The notes: a model not told the origin generated them from the sequence alone. Positions 25,266 to 36,128 are shown, counted from the stretch's first letter. The stretch: 64,000 nt of DNA from CAIWHR01 sp963781285 (GCA_963781285.1 CAWAFI010000008.1:347471-411470), one strand, 5' to 3'. Numbers and translations are program-made.

Positions 25266-27744
25266 TCAGGACCGGGTGGGTAGCGTGTCGATGATCTTGG
25301 CAATGTCGCCGACTCCTGCCGGCTTCACCAGGAGATAGTCGAAGCCCGCCTCGCGCACGCGCCGCCGATCCTCGTCCTGGCCATAGCCGGTGAAGGCAAT
25401 CAGTTTGGCGTGGGCGACCGTCGGCGAGCTGCGCAGCGTGCGCGCGACGTCGTAGCCGTTCATCCCGGGAAGGCCGATGTCAAGGAACACGCCGTCCGGA
25501 CGATATTCGGCCGCCAGCGCAACCGCGCCCGCTCCGTCATAGGCAATCCGTACCTCGTGACCCATCGTTTCGAGCAGCGCGGCCAGTGTATTTGCAGAAT
25601 CCCGGTTGTCGTCGACGACAAGGAGGCGCCGCCGCGGCGCCGGCCGCGTTTCCGCTGTCGCCGTGGGTTCGGGTGCGACTTTCTGCTCGAGTGCCAATGG
25701 AAGGCGGACGATGAATTCGCTGCCCTGTCCCGGACCGCCGCTCGAGGCTTCGACCGAGCCGCCGTGCAGTTCGATCAGGCGTTTTACCAGCGTAAGGCCG
25801 ATGCCCAAACCGCCTTCGGTACGGTCGAGCGATCGCTCGCCCTGGACAAAGAGGTCGAACACCTTGGGCAACAGCGCGGAGGGAATGCCTATACCGGTGT
25901 CGCGCACCCGCAATACTGCGTTGTCGGCCTCGCGTTCCACGGCGATCGTGATGCGCCCCCCTTCCGGCGTGTACTTGACCGCATTGCTGATCAGGTTGAG
26001 GACAACCTGCGACAGGCGCGTGGCGTCGGCTACGACGGGCACGAGTCCATCGGCGAGCTGCAAGTCGACGTCGTGCCTGCGCGCATCGATCAGCGGCCGG
26101 CACGACTCGAGCACGCGCGAGACCACGCCAATCAGATCGAGGACCTCCTCCTTCAGCGCGATCTTGCCGCGCGTGATCCGGCTGACATCGAGCAGATCGT
26201 CGACGATGCGCGCGAGATGCATTGCCTGACGATCGATGACATCTCGCAGCTCCGATCTGCTCCGCGCCTGGCTTGTGGCGCATCACCCCGAGTGCGTTGA
26301 CGATGACCGCGAGCGGATTGCGCAGCTCGTGGGCGAGCATCGCCAGGAATTCGTTCATCTGCTGCTCGGTTTCCTGCATTGCCTCGATCCGCCGGCGGGC
26401 GGTCAGGTCGCGCGTGACTTTCGCGAATCCACGCAGGCGATGCTCGTTGTCGTAGAGCGAGGTGATGATCACGTTCGCCCAGAAGCGGCTCCCGTCCTTG
26501 CGGACGCGCCAGCCCTCGTCCTCGAATCGGCCCTCGGCGCGGGCGATCGCGAGCTCTTGCTGGGGCCAATGCCGGGCGAGGTCCTCGGGCGTATAGAACC
26601 GGGAAAAGTGCGTACCGATGATTTCGGAGGCTGCATAGCCCTTGATGCTCTGCGCTGCGGTGTTCCAGCTGGTGATGTTCCCCTCGGTGTCGAGGCTGAA
26701 GATCGCGTAATCCTTGACGCCGTCGACCAGAAGGCGAAAGCGCTCCTCGTTCTGGCGCAGGACCTCCTCGTACCGGGTGCGTTCCTCGAGCTCGAGGCGA
26801 AGGGACCGGTTCGTCTCGGCAAGCTCCCGCGACCGCTCTTCGATGCGCTGCTCGAGGAGTTTCTGGCTGCGCCGCAACTCCACGATGGCGCGGTCACGCT
26901 CGCCAATCACCGCGCTCAAGACGAGTCCCGTTATCACCAGCGTGCACACATAGGCAAGCAGGAACAGCAGTGCAATATTGGTCGAGGCTTCGCCGAAGGG
27001 GCCGCGGCCTTGCAGCGTGTTCCAGATGGCAATCGCACATAGCATCGCGGTGGCGATCGTCACCTCGCGCTGCCCGAAGCGGATCGCTGCCCAGATGAGG
27101 AACGGCAGCGTGAGGAAGGTGAGGGAAAGCGGCATCTCCGCGGCGCCCACCCCACCAAACATGAGAATTGCCGTCAGCGCGAGCGACGCGCCCAGCGCCA
27201 TCGCTTCGATGAGCTTTGGCAACGACCAGCGCGGCCATCCGGCGGCGCGCCAGCTCAGGATGAGCGGCGCGACGATGATCATCCCCGAGGCGTCGCCCTC
27301 CCACCAGGTCCACAGATGGACGAGGACGTCGGAGATCGGCAGCGCCTGGTCGATTGCGAGCGAAGTGACGCCGATGGTCGCCGCGATCGCCGCGCTGAGC
27401 GCACTCAAGCCAACGAACTTGACCACCAGCTCGCCGCTGTCGAAGCGTCCGCCGTCGGCGTAGCGTTCGATGAGCTTGGCACCGACGAGGGCTTCCAGCG
27501 TGTTGCCGATGGCGATAAGGACGGCGAGGAGCGGCGAACCCTGGACCGTCAGATTGGTGAGCGCGGCCCCCAGCCAGATGCCAGGCCAGATCCGCGTTCC
27601 CGCAAGCAGCACGGCGGCAAGCGCGATGCCCGACGGCGGCCATACGGCGGTCGCATAGCCGGGCGGGATGGCGAGCAACAACGAAAACTTGGCCGCTGCA
27701 AAGTACACCGCCGCGAGCACGGCAATCCGAGCCCACCTCGGCAC
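25266..27744 (-). CDS. MASE1-PAS hybrid sensor histidine kinase (one frameshift)
   Basis: A hybrid kinase of 826 codons once one extra base near 26252 is removed. Order: MASE1 membrane sensor (ATAVWPPSGIALAAVLLAG, many helices to about residue 280), coiled coil (RRSQKLLEQRIEERSREL), PAS (LLVDGVKDYAIFSLDTEGNI), HisKA (NEFLAMLAHELRNPLAVIVN), HATPase (LNLISNAVKYTPEGG, DTGIGIP, GLGIGLTLVKRLIELHGG) and a C-terminal receiver (LLVVDDNRDSANTLAALLE, VFLDIGLPGMNGYD). The shift is in GATCGGAGCTG, expected GATCGAGCTG, giving LRDVIDRQAMHLARIVDDLL. No partner regulator is adjacent. Input and output are unknown. Confidence 0.88.
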
Positions 27745-27962
27745 CGCTGCGCGAGAAGATCATTCGCTTCTGCACATGGATTCCTGCCTTCGGAGTGCCC
27801 GCAATTACGTGCACCGCAAACATTACAGGAATATCAACCGTGAAGGGGGAACGATGTCGATCGTCGGCGCATACCAATCGATCGCGTATCGGTCACGACA
27901 AGCGGAGTAATGGCACTAAGCACTGCCCCAAGTGCCGCATCGCGGGGATTGCGTTGTAAATT

Positions 27963-28157
27963 TTACTCTTGCTGGGAGGACGACTTCCTCCTGGGAACCG
28001 TTGCGCCGGCCTTCCGGGCTTCCGAAAGCCCGATCGCGATGGCCTGCTTGCGGCTCTTGACTTTTTTGCCGGTTCCGCCGCTTTTCAGCGTGCCGTCCTT
28101 TAGCTTGTGGATCGCCTTCTTGATCTTGGCTTGTGCCGTCTTGCCGTATTGAGGCAT
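27963..28157 (-). CDS. DUF6496 small basic protein
   Basis: A 64-residue, strongly basic protein: MPQYGKTAQAKIKKAIHKLK, DGTLKSGGTGKKVKSRKQAI and AIGLSEARKAGATVPRR. The SGxxGKKVKSRKQAIAIGLSEARKAG block is the hallmark of a widespread small-protein family (DUF6496) found near stress genes. GGAGAG precedes the ATG at the right distance. Nucleic-acid binding is plausible from charge but unproven. Confidence 0.85.
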   Translation of the reverse strand: MPQYGKTAQAKIKKAIHKLKDGTLKSGGTGKKVKSRKQAIAIGLSEARKAGATVPRRKSSSQQE

Positions 28158-28248
28158 TGTCGCTCTCCTTCATTCGAATCAAACCTGCGGGGCGATGCCC
28201 GCATCTCGTGATCAGAATGACGAGCGTATCGGCGTGCCGAGTAGAGAC

Positions 28249-29412
28249 TCAAGCCGCCGCACGCATCGTCCCTGACGGCTCGATACGTTTGGCCTTCAGC
28301 CGCCGCGATCGCGACGGGGGGCTTGCGTTCAGGGTTGCCGCGTTCGCTGCTCGCCTGGCTTCGCGAGCTTGGCGTCGCAGGAACGCTGGAACCAGGCGCT
28401 CCGCCCTGCGCGGCGCACCCGCAATCCTTTCGCCGATGCCCTTGTGAAGTGCTCCGCTCCGCCAGGCAGTGAACACCAGCGGATTGATGTAAGCCTTGCG
28501 GCATACCGCCGGCGTATTCCGCAACTCGGTTGCCACCTGTTTGACTGCGTCGACGATGCAGGCGTTCAGCGCTCGCTCGGTGGCGGGCTCCGGCAGCGGC
28601 GTCGCATGCATGATCGCGATCGCGCGCAACGTGGCACCCCAGGTGCGAAAGTCCTTGGCCGTGAAATCGTCGCCCATCGCCTCCTTCAGATACATGTTGA
28701 CCTGACCGGAATCGATGGGCCGGCGTTCGCCCGCTTCGTCGATGTACTGGAACAGGCGCTGGCCCGGCAACTCGTGGCAGTGGCGAACCAGGCGGGCGAG
28801 CTGCTTGTCATCGACGGTGATCTCGTGCTCGGCCCCGCCCTTGCCGCGGAAGCGAAACAGCAGCCGGCCATCGCGGACGAACTGCACGTGGCGGTTGCGC
28901 AGCGTGGTCAGGCCGTAGCTGTTGTTGTCGCGCGCATACTCGGCGTTGCCGATGCGCACGCGCGTGGCATCGAGCAGGCTGACGACGACTGCAAGCACTC
29001 TCTCCTTGGGCAGGCCCGGTCGGCCCAGGTCGCGTCGCAGGCACCGGCGAAGCCGCGGCAGGGACTCGCCGAATGCCGGCATGCGCTCGAACTTGGCGTC
29101 GTCGCGGAATCGTCGCCACTGCGGGTGGTAACGGTATTGCTTGCGGCCGCGCGCGTCGCGTCCGGTCGCTTGCACGTGTCCGCGCGGATTCTTGCAGATC
29201 CACACGTCTTCGTAGGCAGGAGGGATCGCAAGACTCGCGATTCGCTTCAGTTCCGCCTCGTCGTTCACGAGCCGGTCGGGGGCGCACAGGTAAGCGAATT
29301 GGTCGCCCTGACGAATGCGGCGGATCCCCGGCGACGCGTCCGAAACGTAGACCAGGCCGGCGGCGGCTGCGAGGGCCTCCGAGTCTACTGCCCGCTCGCT
29401 GCATTCGCTCAC
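28249..29412 (-). CDS. DNA topoisomerase IB
   Basis: A 387-residue type IB topoisomerase of the bacterial/poxvirus kind, which relaxes supercoils through a 3'-phosphotyrosyl intermediate. Active-site elements: Arg in RVRIGNAEYARDNNSYGL, Lys/Arg in FTAKDFRTWGATLRA and nucleophilic Tyr in CRKAYINPLVF. The N-terminal domain has GIRRIRQGDQFAYL and PPAYEDVWICKNPRGH. The GTG start at 29412 overlaps the ligD stop by four bases, so it is the third gene of a ku-ligD-topIB unit, consistent with a repair role. The C-terminal tail is basic and variable. Confidence 0.93.
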   Translation of the reverse strand: MSECSERAVDSEALAAAAGLVYVSDASPGIRRIRQGDQFAYLCAPDRLVNDEAELKRIASLAIPPAYEDVWICKNPRGHVQATGRDARGRKQYRYHPQWRRFRDDAKFERMPAFGESLPRLRRCLRRDLGRPGLPKERVLAVVVSLLDATRVRIGNAEYARDNNSYGLTTLRNRHVQFVRDGRLLFRFRGKGGAEHEITVDDKQLARLVRHCHELPGQRLFQYIDEAGERRPIDSGQVNMYLKEAMGDDFTAKDFRTWGATLRAIAIMHATPLPEPATERALNACIVDAVKQVATELRNTPAVCRKAYINPLVFTAWRSGALHKGIGERIAGAPRRAERLVPAFLRRQAREARRAANAATLNASPPSRSRRLKAKRIEPSGTMRAAA

Positions 29413-32128
29413 GCGCTAGCCTTGATACCGATGCGCCTGAACATTGCCTTGGTTATCGTTTGGCGGGTCGTGCCGAACGTTGCCCACGGATCGCCGCGCA
29501 TCCGGCTCAGGCGCTCGGGGATGTTGCGAACGTTGAAATGGTCGAAACGAACGTCCTTCGCGAGCTCCCTCCAGGCGATGGGCGTCGCCACCGGCGCATT
29601 CGCGCGGGCGCGGATCGCATAAGGCGCGATCGCGGTCGCGCCCTCGGCATTGCGCAGGTAGTCGATGAAGATCTTGCCCTTGCGCTGCGTCTTCGACAGC
29701 GTTGCGGTGAAGCGAGCGGGAAATGTGCGAACCAGAACGTCGGCCACCCCCTTGGCGAAGCCTTTCGCCTGCTCCCATTCCAGCGTTGCCCGTATCGGTA
29801 CGACAACGTGCAGGCCCTTGCCGCCCGTCGTCTTCAGGAATGCGTCCAACCCGACGTCGTCGAGGAGGGCGCGCAACGCACCGACGCCCTCGACAATTTC
29901 GCTCCAGCTCACCCCGTCGTCGGGATCGAAGTCAAACACGAGCGTGTCCGGCCGATGGAGCTTGGGCGCACGCGATCCCCAGGGGTGCAGTTCGACCACG
30001 CCCCATTGCACCAGCGCGACCAGCGCCGGCAGCGAATTGGCGGCGAAGTACGTTGCCGTTCCCGTGCCCTCGGGCACCTCGACCCGCGTCACCGCCGGGT
30101 GCACGCTCTTGTCCGCATGCTTTTGGTAGAAGCACTGATTGCGCCACCCGTCGGGGCATCGCACCAGGCTCAACGGCCGATCGCGTAAATACGGAAGGAT
30201 CCACTCTGCGATCGTTTGGTAGTACAGCGCAAGATCGCGTTTGCTCAGCTTGGCCTCGGGGAAGTACTGCTTGTCCGGATGCGACAGCTTGACGCCCGCA
30301 ACCACGTCGGCAGACGCTTCGGCCGCGGCCGCGGTCCTCCTGCTGACCGCGGCGCGGGTGGCGATCACGCGCGGCCGGGGTGCGGGCGCGCTGCCGGCAC
30401 CCTTGGTCTGGCTCACCGCCGGCGCCTCACGCACGACGTCTGCCGCCTTCTTGTCGTGGCGCAGGCCTTGAAACGACGGATGACGCAGCGCCCCATCCTC
30501 GCTCCACTCGGTAAACGCGATTTCCGCAACGAGTTGCGGTTCGACCCAATGCACGCCCCTGGCCCCGAAGCCTCGCGGCGGATCGACGAATGGAGCCGCT
30601 GCTTGCTCGAGCTTGCCCAAGATCGGCCGGAGCTTGGACAAGGTCTTCCCGTCGAATCCCGTGCCGACTTTGCCGGCGTAGCGCAGAGCGCCGGCGTCGT
30701 ATACGCCGAGCAGGAGCGCGCCGAATCCGCGACGGCCGCCTTGCGGGTCCGTGAACCCGCCGATGACCATTTCCTGGCGTTGGCTGCATTTAACCTTGAC
30801 CCAGTCGCGCGTGCGCGCACCGTCGCGATAGTTCGAATCGGCGCGCTTCGACATCGTGCCCTCCAACTGCCGCGCGCAGGCTTGCTTGAAGAATTCAGCG
30901 CCCGAGCCCTGCACATCGACGCTGTAGCGCAGCACCGGGTCGGAGGTCGGGAGCAGGGCTCGCAGCAGCCGTTTGCGTGTCGACAGCGCGACGCCACGCA
31001 AGTCGTAGCCGTCCTGATAGCACAGATCAAAGACGAAATAGCTGATCCTGTTCGCGCGGGAATCGGACAGGGCGTTCTGCAGCGCCTGAAAGCGCGTGCG
31101 TCCCTTCGCGTCGGCGACGGCGATCTCCCCGTCGAGCCAGGCCTGGCGGACGTTGAGGCGTTGCAGCGATGCGACGATCGATGGCAGCGCTGCAGTCCGA
31201 TTCTTGCCGTTGCGCGAGTAGATTCGCGCTTTGCCGCGGTCGATTCGGCAAACCATTCGGTAGCCATCGAACTTGACCTCATGCAGCCAATTGTCGCCGG
31301 CGGGCGTGCTGTCGACCAGCGTGGCCAGCGCGGGCGCAACCATGTTCGGAATCTTCGCTTTCTTGGCGCCGACGGCCGAAGCGGGCGACACGGCTGTCCC
31401 GGCATTGCCGCGGCCGACGGCACCCGTCGTGGACGATTCTGCGCCCGGGGATTTCGCCGCTCGCGGCGCCACGCGACCGCCCTTCCCGCGCGCGCCGGCC
31501 CGCACATTCGCCGCCACCGATCGATTCGAGCGCCATTCGCGCTCCTTGGCGCGCGCAATCGCTTCCAGGCTGCGGCCGGAGACGACGCTGTCGGGTTCGT
31601 CGTCGACGACTCGGGCCGCGCGGCCGAATTTCGCATGACTGTCGTTTCCCTTGACGAGTAGCCACGTTTGAGCGCCCGATTTGCCTCTGTACCCACTGCT
31701 GTGCGTCCGGATCAGGACCCACAGACCCTTAAGCTTTTGGCCGTCGAGTTCGAATTTGAGGATGCCTTCGCGGTAGCCCGCGACCGGATCTCCGAGCGGA
31801 TGCCACGTCCCGCGATCCCAGACCATCACGGTACCCGAGCCGTACTGGCGTGGCGGAATGATGCCCTCGAAATCCGCCGTACTCGAGCGGATGGTCTTCG
31901 ACCTGCATGCGCAAGCCGTTTGTCGTGCGGGTCGAGGCTCGGCCCCTTGGGGATCGCCCAGCTCAGCAGAACGCCGTTCGAGCTCCAGCCGAAAGTCGTA
32001 GTGCAGGTGGCTCGCCGCGTGCTTCTGGATGACGAACGACAGCGCACTTCGACTTGCGGCGACACGCCTCCACGCGGCTCCGGTGTGCCGCGGAAATCGC
32101 GTTTCTCGCGATAGCGTTCGAGCCCCAT
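29409..32128 (-). CDS. ligD: Non-homologous end-joining DNA ligase LigD (frameshifted N-terminus)
   Basis: Multidomain NHEJ enzyme in PE-LIG-POL order. From MMVWDRGTWHPLGD (31829) onward it is intact: end of the 3'-phosphoesterase domain, ATP-dependent ligase (adenylated Lys in HEVKFDGYRMV, EGTMSKRADS, WVKVKCSQRQE) and primase-like polymerase (LSHPDKQYFPEAKLSKRDLA, DFDPDD, TTGGKGLHVVVPI). Upstream the phosphoesterase domain from MGLERYREKRDFRGTPEPRG (32128) is scattered over three frames: extra bases near 31871, 31909 and 31979 and one missing base near 32043. Correcting them gives 906 codons. It is 19 bp downstream of ku. Confidence 0.9.
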
Positions 32129-32147
32129 GCGCGCCGATCCGCGCTGC

Positions 32148-33077
32148 TTACGCGCGCTTGCGCTTCGCAGCCGTCCGGGTCGATCCCCGCGCCGCGGCGA
32201 CCAGCGCGCAGCGCCGGCTTGCGCGCGCTGCGGATTTCGCGTGGCGCGCGAGCGACCGGTTTGCGGCGCGGCGCGCCCTTGTCCAGGCTCTGCTTCAGCA
32301 GTGCGGCGAGATCGATGACCTGCGCCGAGCGCGGCTCGTCGGATCGCTCACCGCGTGGGCTTGGTGATTTCCTTGGTCTCGCCGCTGCTTGATCTTTTCG
32401 TGGATCCGCCGCATCAGGTCCTCGTGATAGGTGTCCTTGAACTCCTCGGGTTTCCAGTGCTCGGTCATGTCGTCGACCAGGCGCTTCGCGAGATCGAGCT
32501 CCTTGCGCGCTGACGCCGGCACGCTTCAGGCCCTCCGCCGGAAGCTCGAAGCCGCTCGGTGCCGCGCAGCTCGTCCGCGTAGCGCAGCGTGATCAGCATC
32601 AGCGCACGCTGCATCGGCGACGACGGCAGCCAGATGCTGCGTCGTGCGAATGACGACCTGCGCGACGGCGACGCGTCCGGTCGCGCGCAGCGTCTCGCGC
32701 AGCAGCGCATAGACCTTTTCGCCGCGTCGGGCCGGCGCGAGGTAATAGGGGGTCTCGAAGAATTGCGCCGGAATCTCGGGCGCCGGCACGAACGCCTTGA
32801 TGTCGATCGTCTGCGAGGCCTTGACGTTGGCACGGCGGAAATCCTCGTCGGACAGGACGACGTACTGGTCCTTCTCGTACTCGTAGCCCTTGACGACGTT
32901 CGCCCAATCGACCTCCTTGCCGGTCTTCTTGCTGTAGCGCTTGTAGCCGACCGGCGAGAAGTCGCGCTTGTCCAGCATCGAGAACTGGAATTCCTTGCGG
33001 TCTTCGGCGGGAAAGAGTTCGACCGGGATGTTGACCAGGCCGAACGCGATCGCGCCCTTCCACAGTGAGCGAGCCAT
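32148..33077 (-). CDS. ku: Ku DNA end-binding protein (frameshifted C-terminal half)
   Basis: Bacterial Ku, the ring protein that holds double-strand ends and recruits LigD. The first 150 residues are clean: MARSLWKGAIAFGLVNIPVE, FSPVGYKRYSKKTGKEVDW and APARRGEKVYALLRETL. Beyond that, six single-base insertions (32619, 32554, 32505, 32387, about 32350 and about 32180) split the sequence; the pieces read MQRALMLITLRYADEL, ELDLAKRLVDDMTEHWKPEE, DTYHEDLMRRIHEKIK, AQVIDLAALLKQSL and finally TAAKRKRA before a TAA at 32148. Removing six bases restores 308 codons, a normal Ku length. Confidence 0.88.
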
Positions 33078-33309
33078 GATCAGCCTCTTTCGCTATCCGC
33101 ACGGTAACGCCGATGCATTCGTTCGCCCATGCCATGGACAAGCGGACCGCACCGCATCGCACCGCCGCGCGTCAAGGTACCGTAGTCTCGCAAACGGCCC
33201 CGCCGCCGCCCATAAGCCAAGTCTTGTTCCGACGTCGGCGCGAGCGTTTCGGCCGTGTAGGAATCGTCTGACAGATCCACGCGCAGGGCGGCGGAGCAAC
33301 GCGGGAGGT

Positions 33310-33966
33310 TCAGCCGACCACGGGCAGTGTGCGCAAGCGCAGCGTCACCGCACCCTCGGCGCAGGTACATGCGACGCCGTGCACGTTGCCGACGGTCACG
33401 ATATCGTCATAGGTTAGGGCGCGATAATGCGTCAGGAGCGGCAACGGCGACCTCCGCTCGGCCCGTTTCGCCTGCAACCTTACGACGGCGTCGTCGCCCG
33501 TCAATTCCGCCGTGACCTCGATGTCGATCGGACCCGGATGGGTATCGATCAATGCGAGCAGCGAGGTGACCAGCAACTCACGCAACGCAGGCTTGGAAAT
33601 CAGGGCCCCGCCGGTGCGCACGTCGGTCGACGCCTCGATGCCACGCAGGTTCCAGTCGTCTCCGGCGAGCCGCAGACACTGTGGCAGCGCTTCGTCGACG
33701 GTCGTCGTTGCTTTGTCATCGGGGCGCAACCAGCCGACGATCGAATCGCACGCGTTCACCGCCCCCCGCGTCTGATCAGACATCTGCTTGAGCCGCTCGG
33801 CGAGCTTGGGGCCCATCCCATCGACGTCGAGCATCCTCGCGGCAAGCTCGGCGGAGAACTGCAATGCTTGCAATTCGCCCACCAACGCATGCCGCATACC
33901 CGACGCTAGCTTGCGCAGCACCGCATAGCGGATCGCATCGGCGGCGTGCACCGTCGTATTGGTCAT
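33310..33966 (-). CDS. Histidine-kinase-like protein with degenerate ATPase domain
   Basis: A 218-residue soluble protein. Residues about 12-60 resemble a dimerisation/H-box helix pair (VLRKLASGMRHALVGELQAL, MLDVDGMGPKLAERLKQMSD), and residues about 120-215 have the topology of a HATPase domain (KPALRELLVTSLLALIDTHP as N-box-like helix; GVACTCAEGAVTLRLRTLP as last strands), but the canonical NxxxNA and GxGxG ATP-binding motifs are missing. It may be a phosphotransfer or non-catalytic kinase-like protein. GGGGGAG precedes the ATG. Recognition of the family is tentative. Confidence 0.55.
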   Translation of the reverse strand: MTNTTVHAADAIRYAVLRKLASGMRHALVGELQALQFSAELAARMLDVDGMGPKLAERLKQMSDQTRGAVNACDSIVGWLRPDDKATTTVDEALPQCLRLAGDDWNLRGIEASTDVRTGGALISKPALRELLVTSLLALIDTHPGPIDIEVTAELTGDDAVVRLQAKRAERRSPLPLLTHYRALTYDDIVTVGNVHGVACTCAEGAVTLRLRTLPVVG

Positions 33967-34099
33967 CGCGTGGCTCCCCCGGTGCTAACGCGCCCTCCGG
34001 CGGCACTGGCCGGTTAGCGCAAAAAAATGGCCGGCGAGTGGACGCCCCTTCACTATCCGAGGACGCCTGGCCGCTTCGGCGTACGTCGTCCGGAATCGA

Positions 34100-34417
34100 T
34101 CACAACCCGCTTGGCGCCGTACGCGGCTTGCGTGAGGCAGCGGACGACGGGTGGCGGCGAGCAGTATCCGCCGCGGAGCGTACCGCGTGCGCGATGGCAT
34201 TTCGGGCGCGGCGCAGACGGACGAGCAGCCTTCGCCATGCAAATGGCTCGTAACACCGGCCGTAGGTCGCCACGAGGATCAGCCCGGCCCCGGCTACGAT
34301 CATCTCGAAGGCGCCGAGCACCGACATCGGAGCGTACGGAACCAGGAACAACAAGACGCCGGCAACGAAACCGCACCCGAAAAAGCGCAGCCAGCCCAGC
34401 AATGGGAACCCGAACAT
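34100..34417 (-). CDS. Hypothetical membrane protein
   Basis: About 105 residues starting MFGFPLLGWLRFFGCGFVAG, with two hydrophobic helices (FFGCGFVAGVLLFLVPYAP and VLGAFEMIVAGAGLILVAT) followed by a basic, Arg-rich tail (WRRLLVRLRRARNAIAH). No ribosome site stands out and the start is a guess; the hydrophobic part is convincingly protein-like. No known family recognised. Confidence 0.45.
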   Translation of the reverse strand: MFGFPLLGWLRFFGCGFVAGVLLFLVPYAPMSVLGAFEMIVAGAGLILVATYGRCYEPFAWRRLLVRLRRARNAIAHAVRSAADTARRHPSSAASRKPRTAPSGL

Positions 34418-34599
34418 GGACACTACGTTGAACCGCGTCTTGAACTGAGGCAATCGGACGGGCGCGTGAATTGATGTAGGGCATATCCGACGCGACGCGT
34501 CAATTTCGGCCGCCGGCTGCAAGCAACCCTTTTTCCCATTGCGCTTGCGCCCCGACGTGGCGCGTCGGCTCGGAGTGCAATGGCCCGGCGACGGAGCGG

Positions 34600-35955
34600 C
34601 TATCCGAATGCCGCCTCCGCCGCTACCTTGATTTCAACGACAGTACCGCGCCCGGCTTCGCCGCGAATGGAGAATTCTCCACCCAACGCGCGCACGCGTT
34701 CGCGCATGGACAGGAGACCATGGCCGGCTGGGTCGTGCTTCGTCAGGTCGATGCCGATCCCGTCGTCGGCGATCCGCAGGATCCAGTGGTCGCCCTCACG
34801 TTGCAGTGAGACGGCGACGCTCTTCGCCTTTGCGTGCTTGCCGATGTTCGTCAGCGCCTCCTGCACGATGCGATAGAAGGTGATGCTGTACGCCGGCGAC
34901 AGGACCAGCGCATCGTCGTGCAGCTCCACGCGGCACGGGACCCCGGACCGCTTTGTGTATTCGGCGCACTGCCAACTGAGCGCGGCGGCGATGCCGAGGT
35001 TGTCGAGAACCGACGGGCGCAGATCCTCGATGATCCGGCGTTTTACCTGCACCGCGTCGTCGATCGCCGCCATTGCTCGGGCGAGGCGCGTTTGCTGCGC
35101 GTCGTCCGGAGCGAGCTTGTTCGACAGCATTTGCAGGTCGATCTTGGCCGCCGCGAGGGTTCCTCCCAGCTCGTCGTGGATTTCCCGGGCCAAGCGGGCT
35201 CTTTCGTCTTCCTGGAGTCGCTGCAGGTAGTGCGACAACTCGGTGAGCTCGGCGGTGCGCTCGAGCACGGTTTGCGCCAGCTGCGCGGCGTGCTGCTCGG
35301 CTTCGATGGCTTGCCGGCGGCGGCGCCTCGAATCCTGGCCCAGAAATATGGCACCCACCGTGACGAGGAACAGATTGAGGCCCACCACGAGCAGGAACCC
35401 CCGGCGGATGAGATCCAAGTCTCGTGTGAAGGATCCGATCCGACGTTCGTGCAGCATCTCTTCCTCGGTGGCCATGCCGTCGAGCGCGAGGCGCAGCGAA
35501 TCCATCGCGATCTTGCCGCTACGCTCCTGCATGTACGCGGCGAGACCTTCGCTGTCCTCGCGGCGCTTCAAGACGATTCCTCTCTCGAGGATGTCGAGGC
35601 GCTCGCCGAGAACGGTCCCGACGGTGGACAGTTGCACGACCTGCACCGGATTGTCGTTGGTCAGCTCGCGCAGTCGATTCAGGGCGGTTGGGATCTCGTT
35701 GCGGGCCTCCACGTAGCGTTGATGGTGGCTGTCCCGCCCCGTCAGCAGGTAGCCGCGCTGTCCCGTTTCTGCGTCAACGGCCAATCGCAGGAGATGCTCG
35801 ATCAGGTTCTGCACGCGCTGCGCGTGCCGCACCAGGGCTGCCGTGCTGCGCAATTCGATGAAGGCCTGCTCGGCGACATGGAGGGCGCTGACGTTGACGA
35901 CCGCGGCGAACGCCAGCACGACGAAGCCGAGTATCCAAAAGCGCTGACGGGTCAT
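34600..35955 (-). CDS. CHASE3 sensor histidine kinase (HisKA_3/NarX type)
   Basis: A 451-residue membrane kinase. An N-terminal helix (FWILGFVVLAFAAVVNVSAL), a periplasmic CHASE3 domain (DAETGQRGYLLTGRDSHHQR), a second helix (GFLLVVGLNLFLVTVGAIFL), then HisKA_3 with phosphoacceptor His in LAREIHDELGGTLAAAKIDL, and HATPase_c (RIVQEALTNIGKHAKAKSVA, DDGIGID, GLLSMRERVRALGG). Kinases of this type pair with NarL/LuxR-type regulators; one is encoded 1.5 kb away at 37432. It is divergent from the sigma-54 activator, with an inverted repeat between them. Confidence 0.93.
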   Translation of the reverse strand: MTRQRFWILGFVVLAFAAVVNVSALHVAEQAFIELRSTAALVRHAQRVQNLIEHLLRLAVDAETGQRGYLLTGRDSHHQRYVEARNEIPTALNRLRELTNDNPVQVVQLSTVGTVLGERLDILERGIVLKRREDSEGLAAYMQERSGKIAMDSLRLALDGMATEEEMLHERRIGSFTRDLDLIRRGFLLVVGLNLFLVTVGAIFLGQDSRRRRRQAIEAEQHAAQLAQTVLERTAELTELSHYLQRLQEDERARLAREIHDELGGTLAAAKIDLQMLSNKLAPDDAQQTRLARAMAAIDDAVQVKRRIIEDLRPSVLDNLGIAAALSWQCAEYTKRSGVPCRVELHDDALVLSPAYSITFYRIVQEALTNIGKHAKAKSVAVSLQREGDHWILRIADDGIGIDLTKHDPAGHGLLSMRERVRALGGEFSIRGEAGRGTVVEIKVAAEAAFG

Positions 35956-36001
35956 GAGACGGTCCGGTCACCGACAGCCTACGCGAGAGCACGCGTTTTC
36001 G

Positions 36002-36043
36002 CTGTAGGGAAAATCCGACGTGATGACGAGATGTTCCCTACAG
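36002..36043. promoter_or_regulatory. Inverted repeat CTGTAGGGAA/TTCCCTACAG
   Basis: Perfect 10-bp arms CTGTAGGGAA (36002-36011) and TTCCCTACAG (36034-36043), 32 bp centre to centre, lie between the divergent CHASE3 kinase and the sigma-54 activator genes. Two half-sites three helical turns apart suit a dimeric or oligomeric regulator, possibly the activator itself or the nearby LuxR-type regulator. Confidence 0.6.
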
Positions 36044-36128
36044 AATTTCCCCGTAGCTGCTTACATTCGTCAGGCGGCGGATTGTCCAGTATTGGGGCCG
36101 GAGCCACAACCAAGAGCCGGGGCACGCC

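Noticed and set aside
30216..31661. Plus-strand open frame of 481 codons
   Set aside because: Antisense to the ligase domain of ligD; no protein-like features.
36002..36043. Inverted repeat considered as an attachment site or IS end
   Set aside because: No transposase or integrase nearby and no target duplication; its position between divergent regulatory genes fits an operator.
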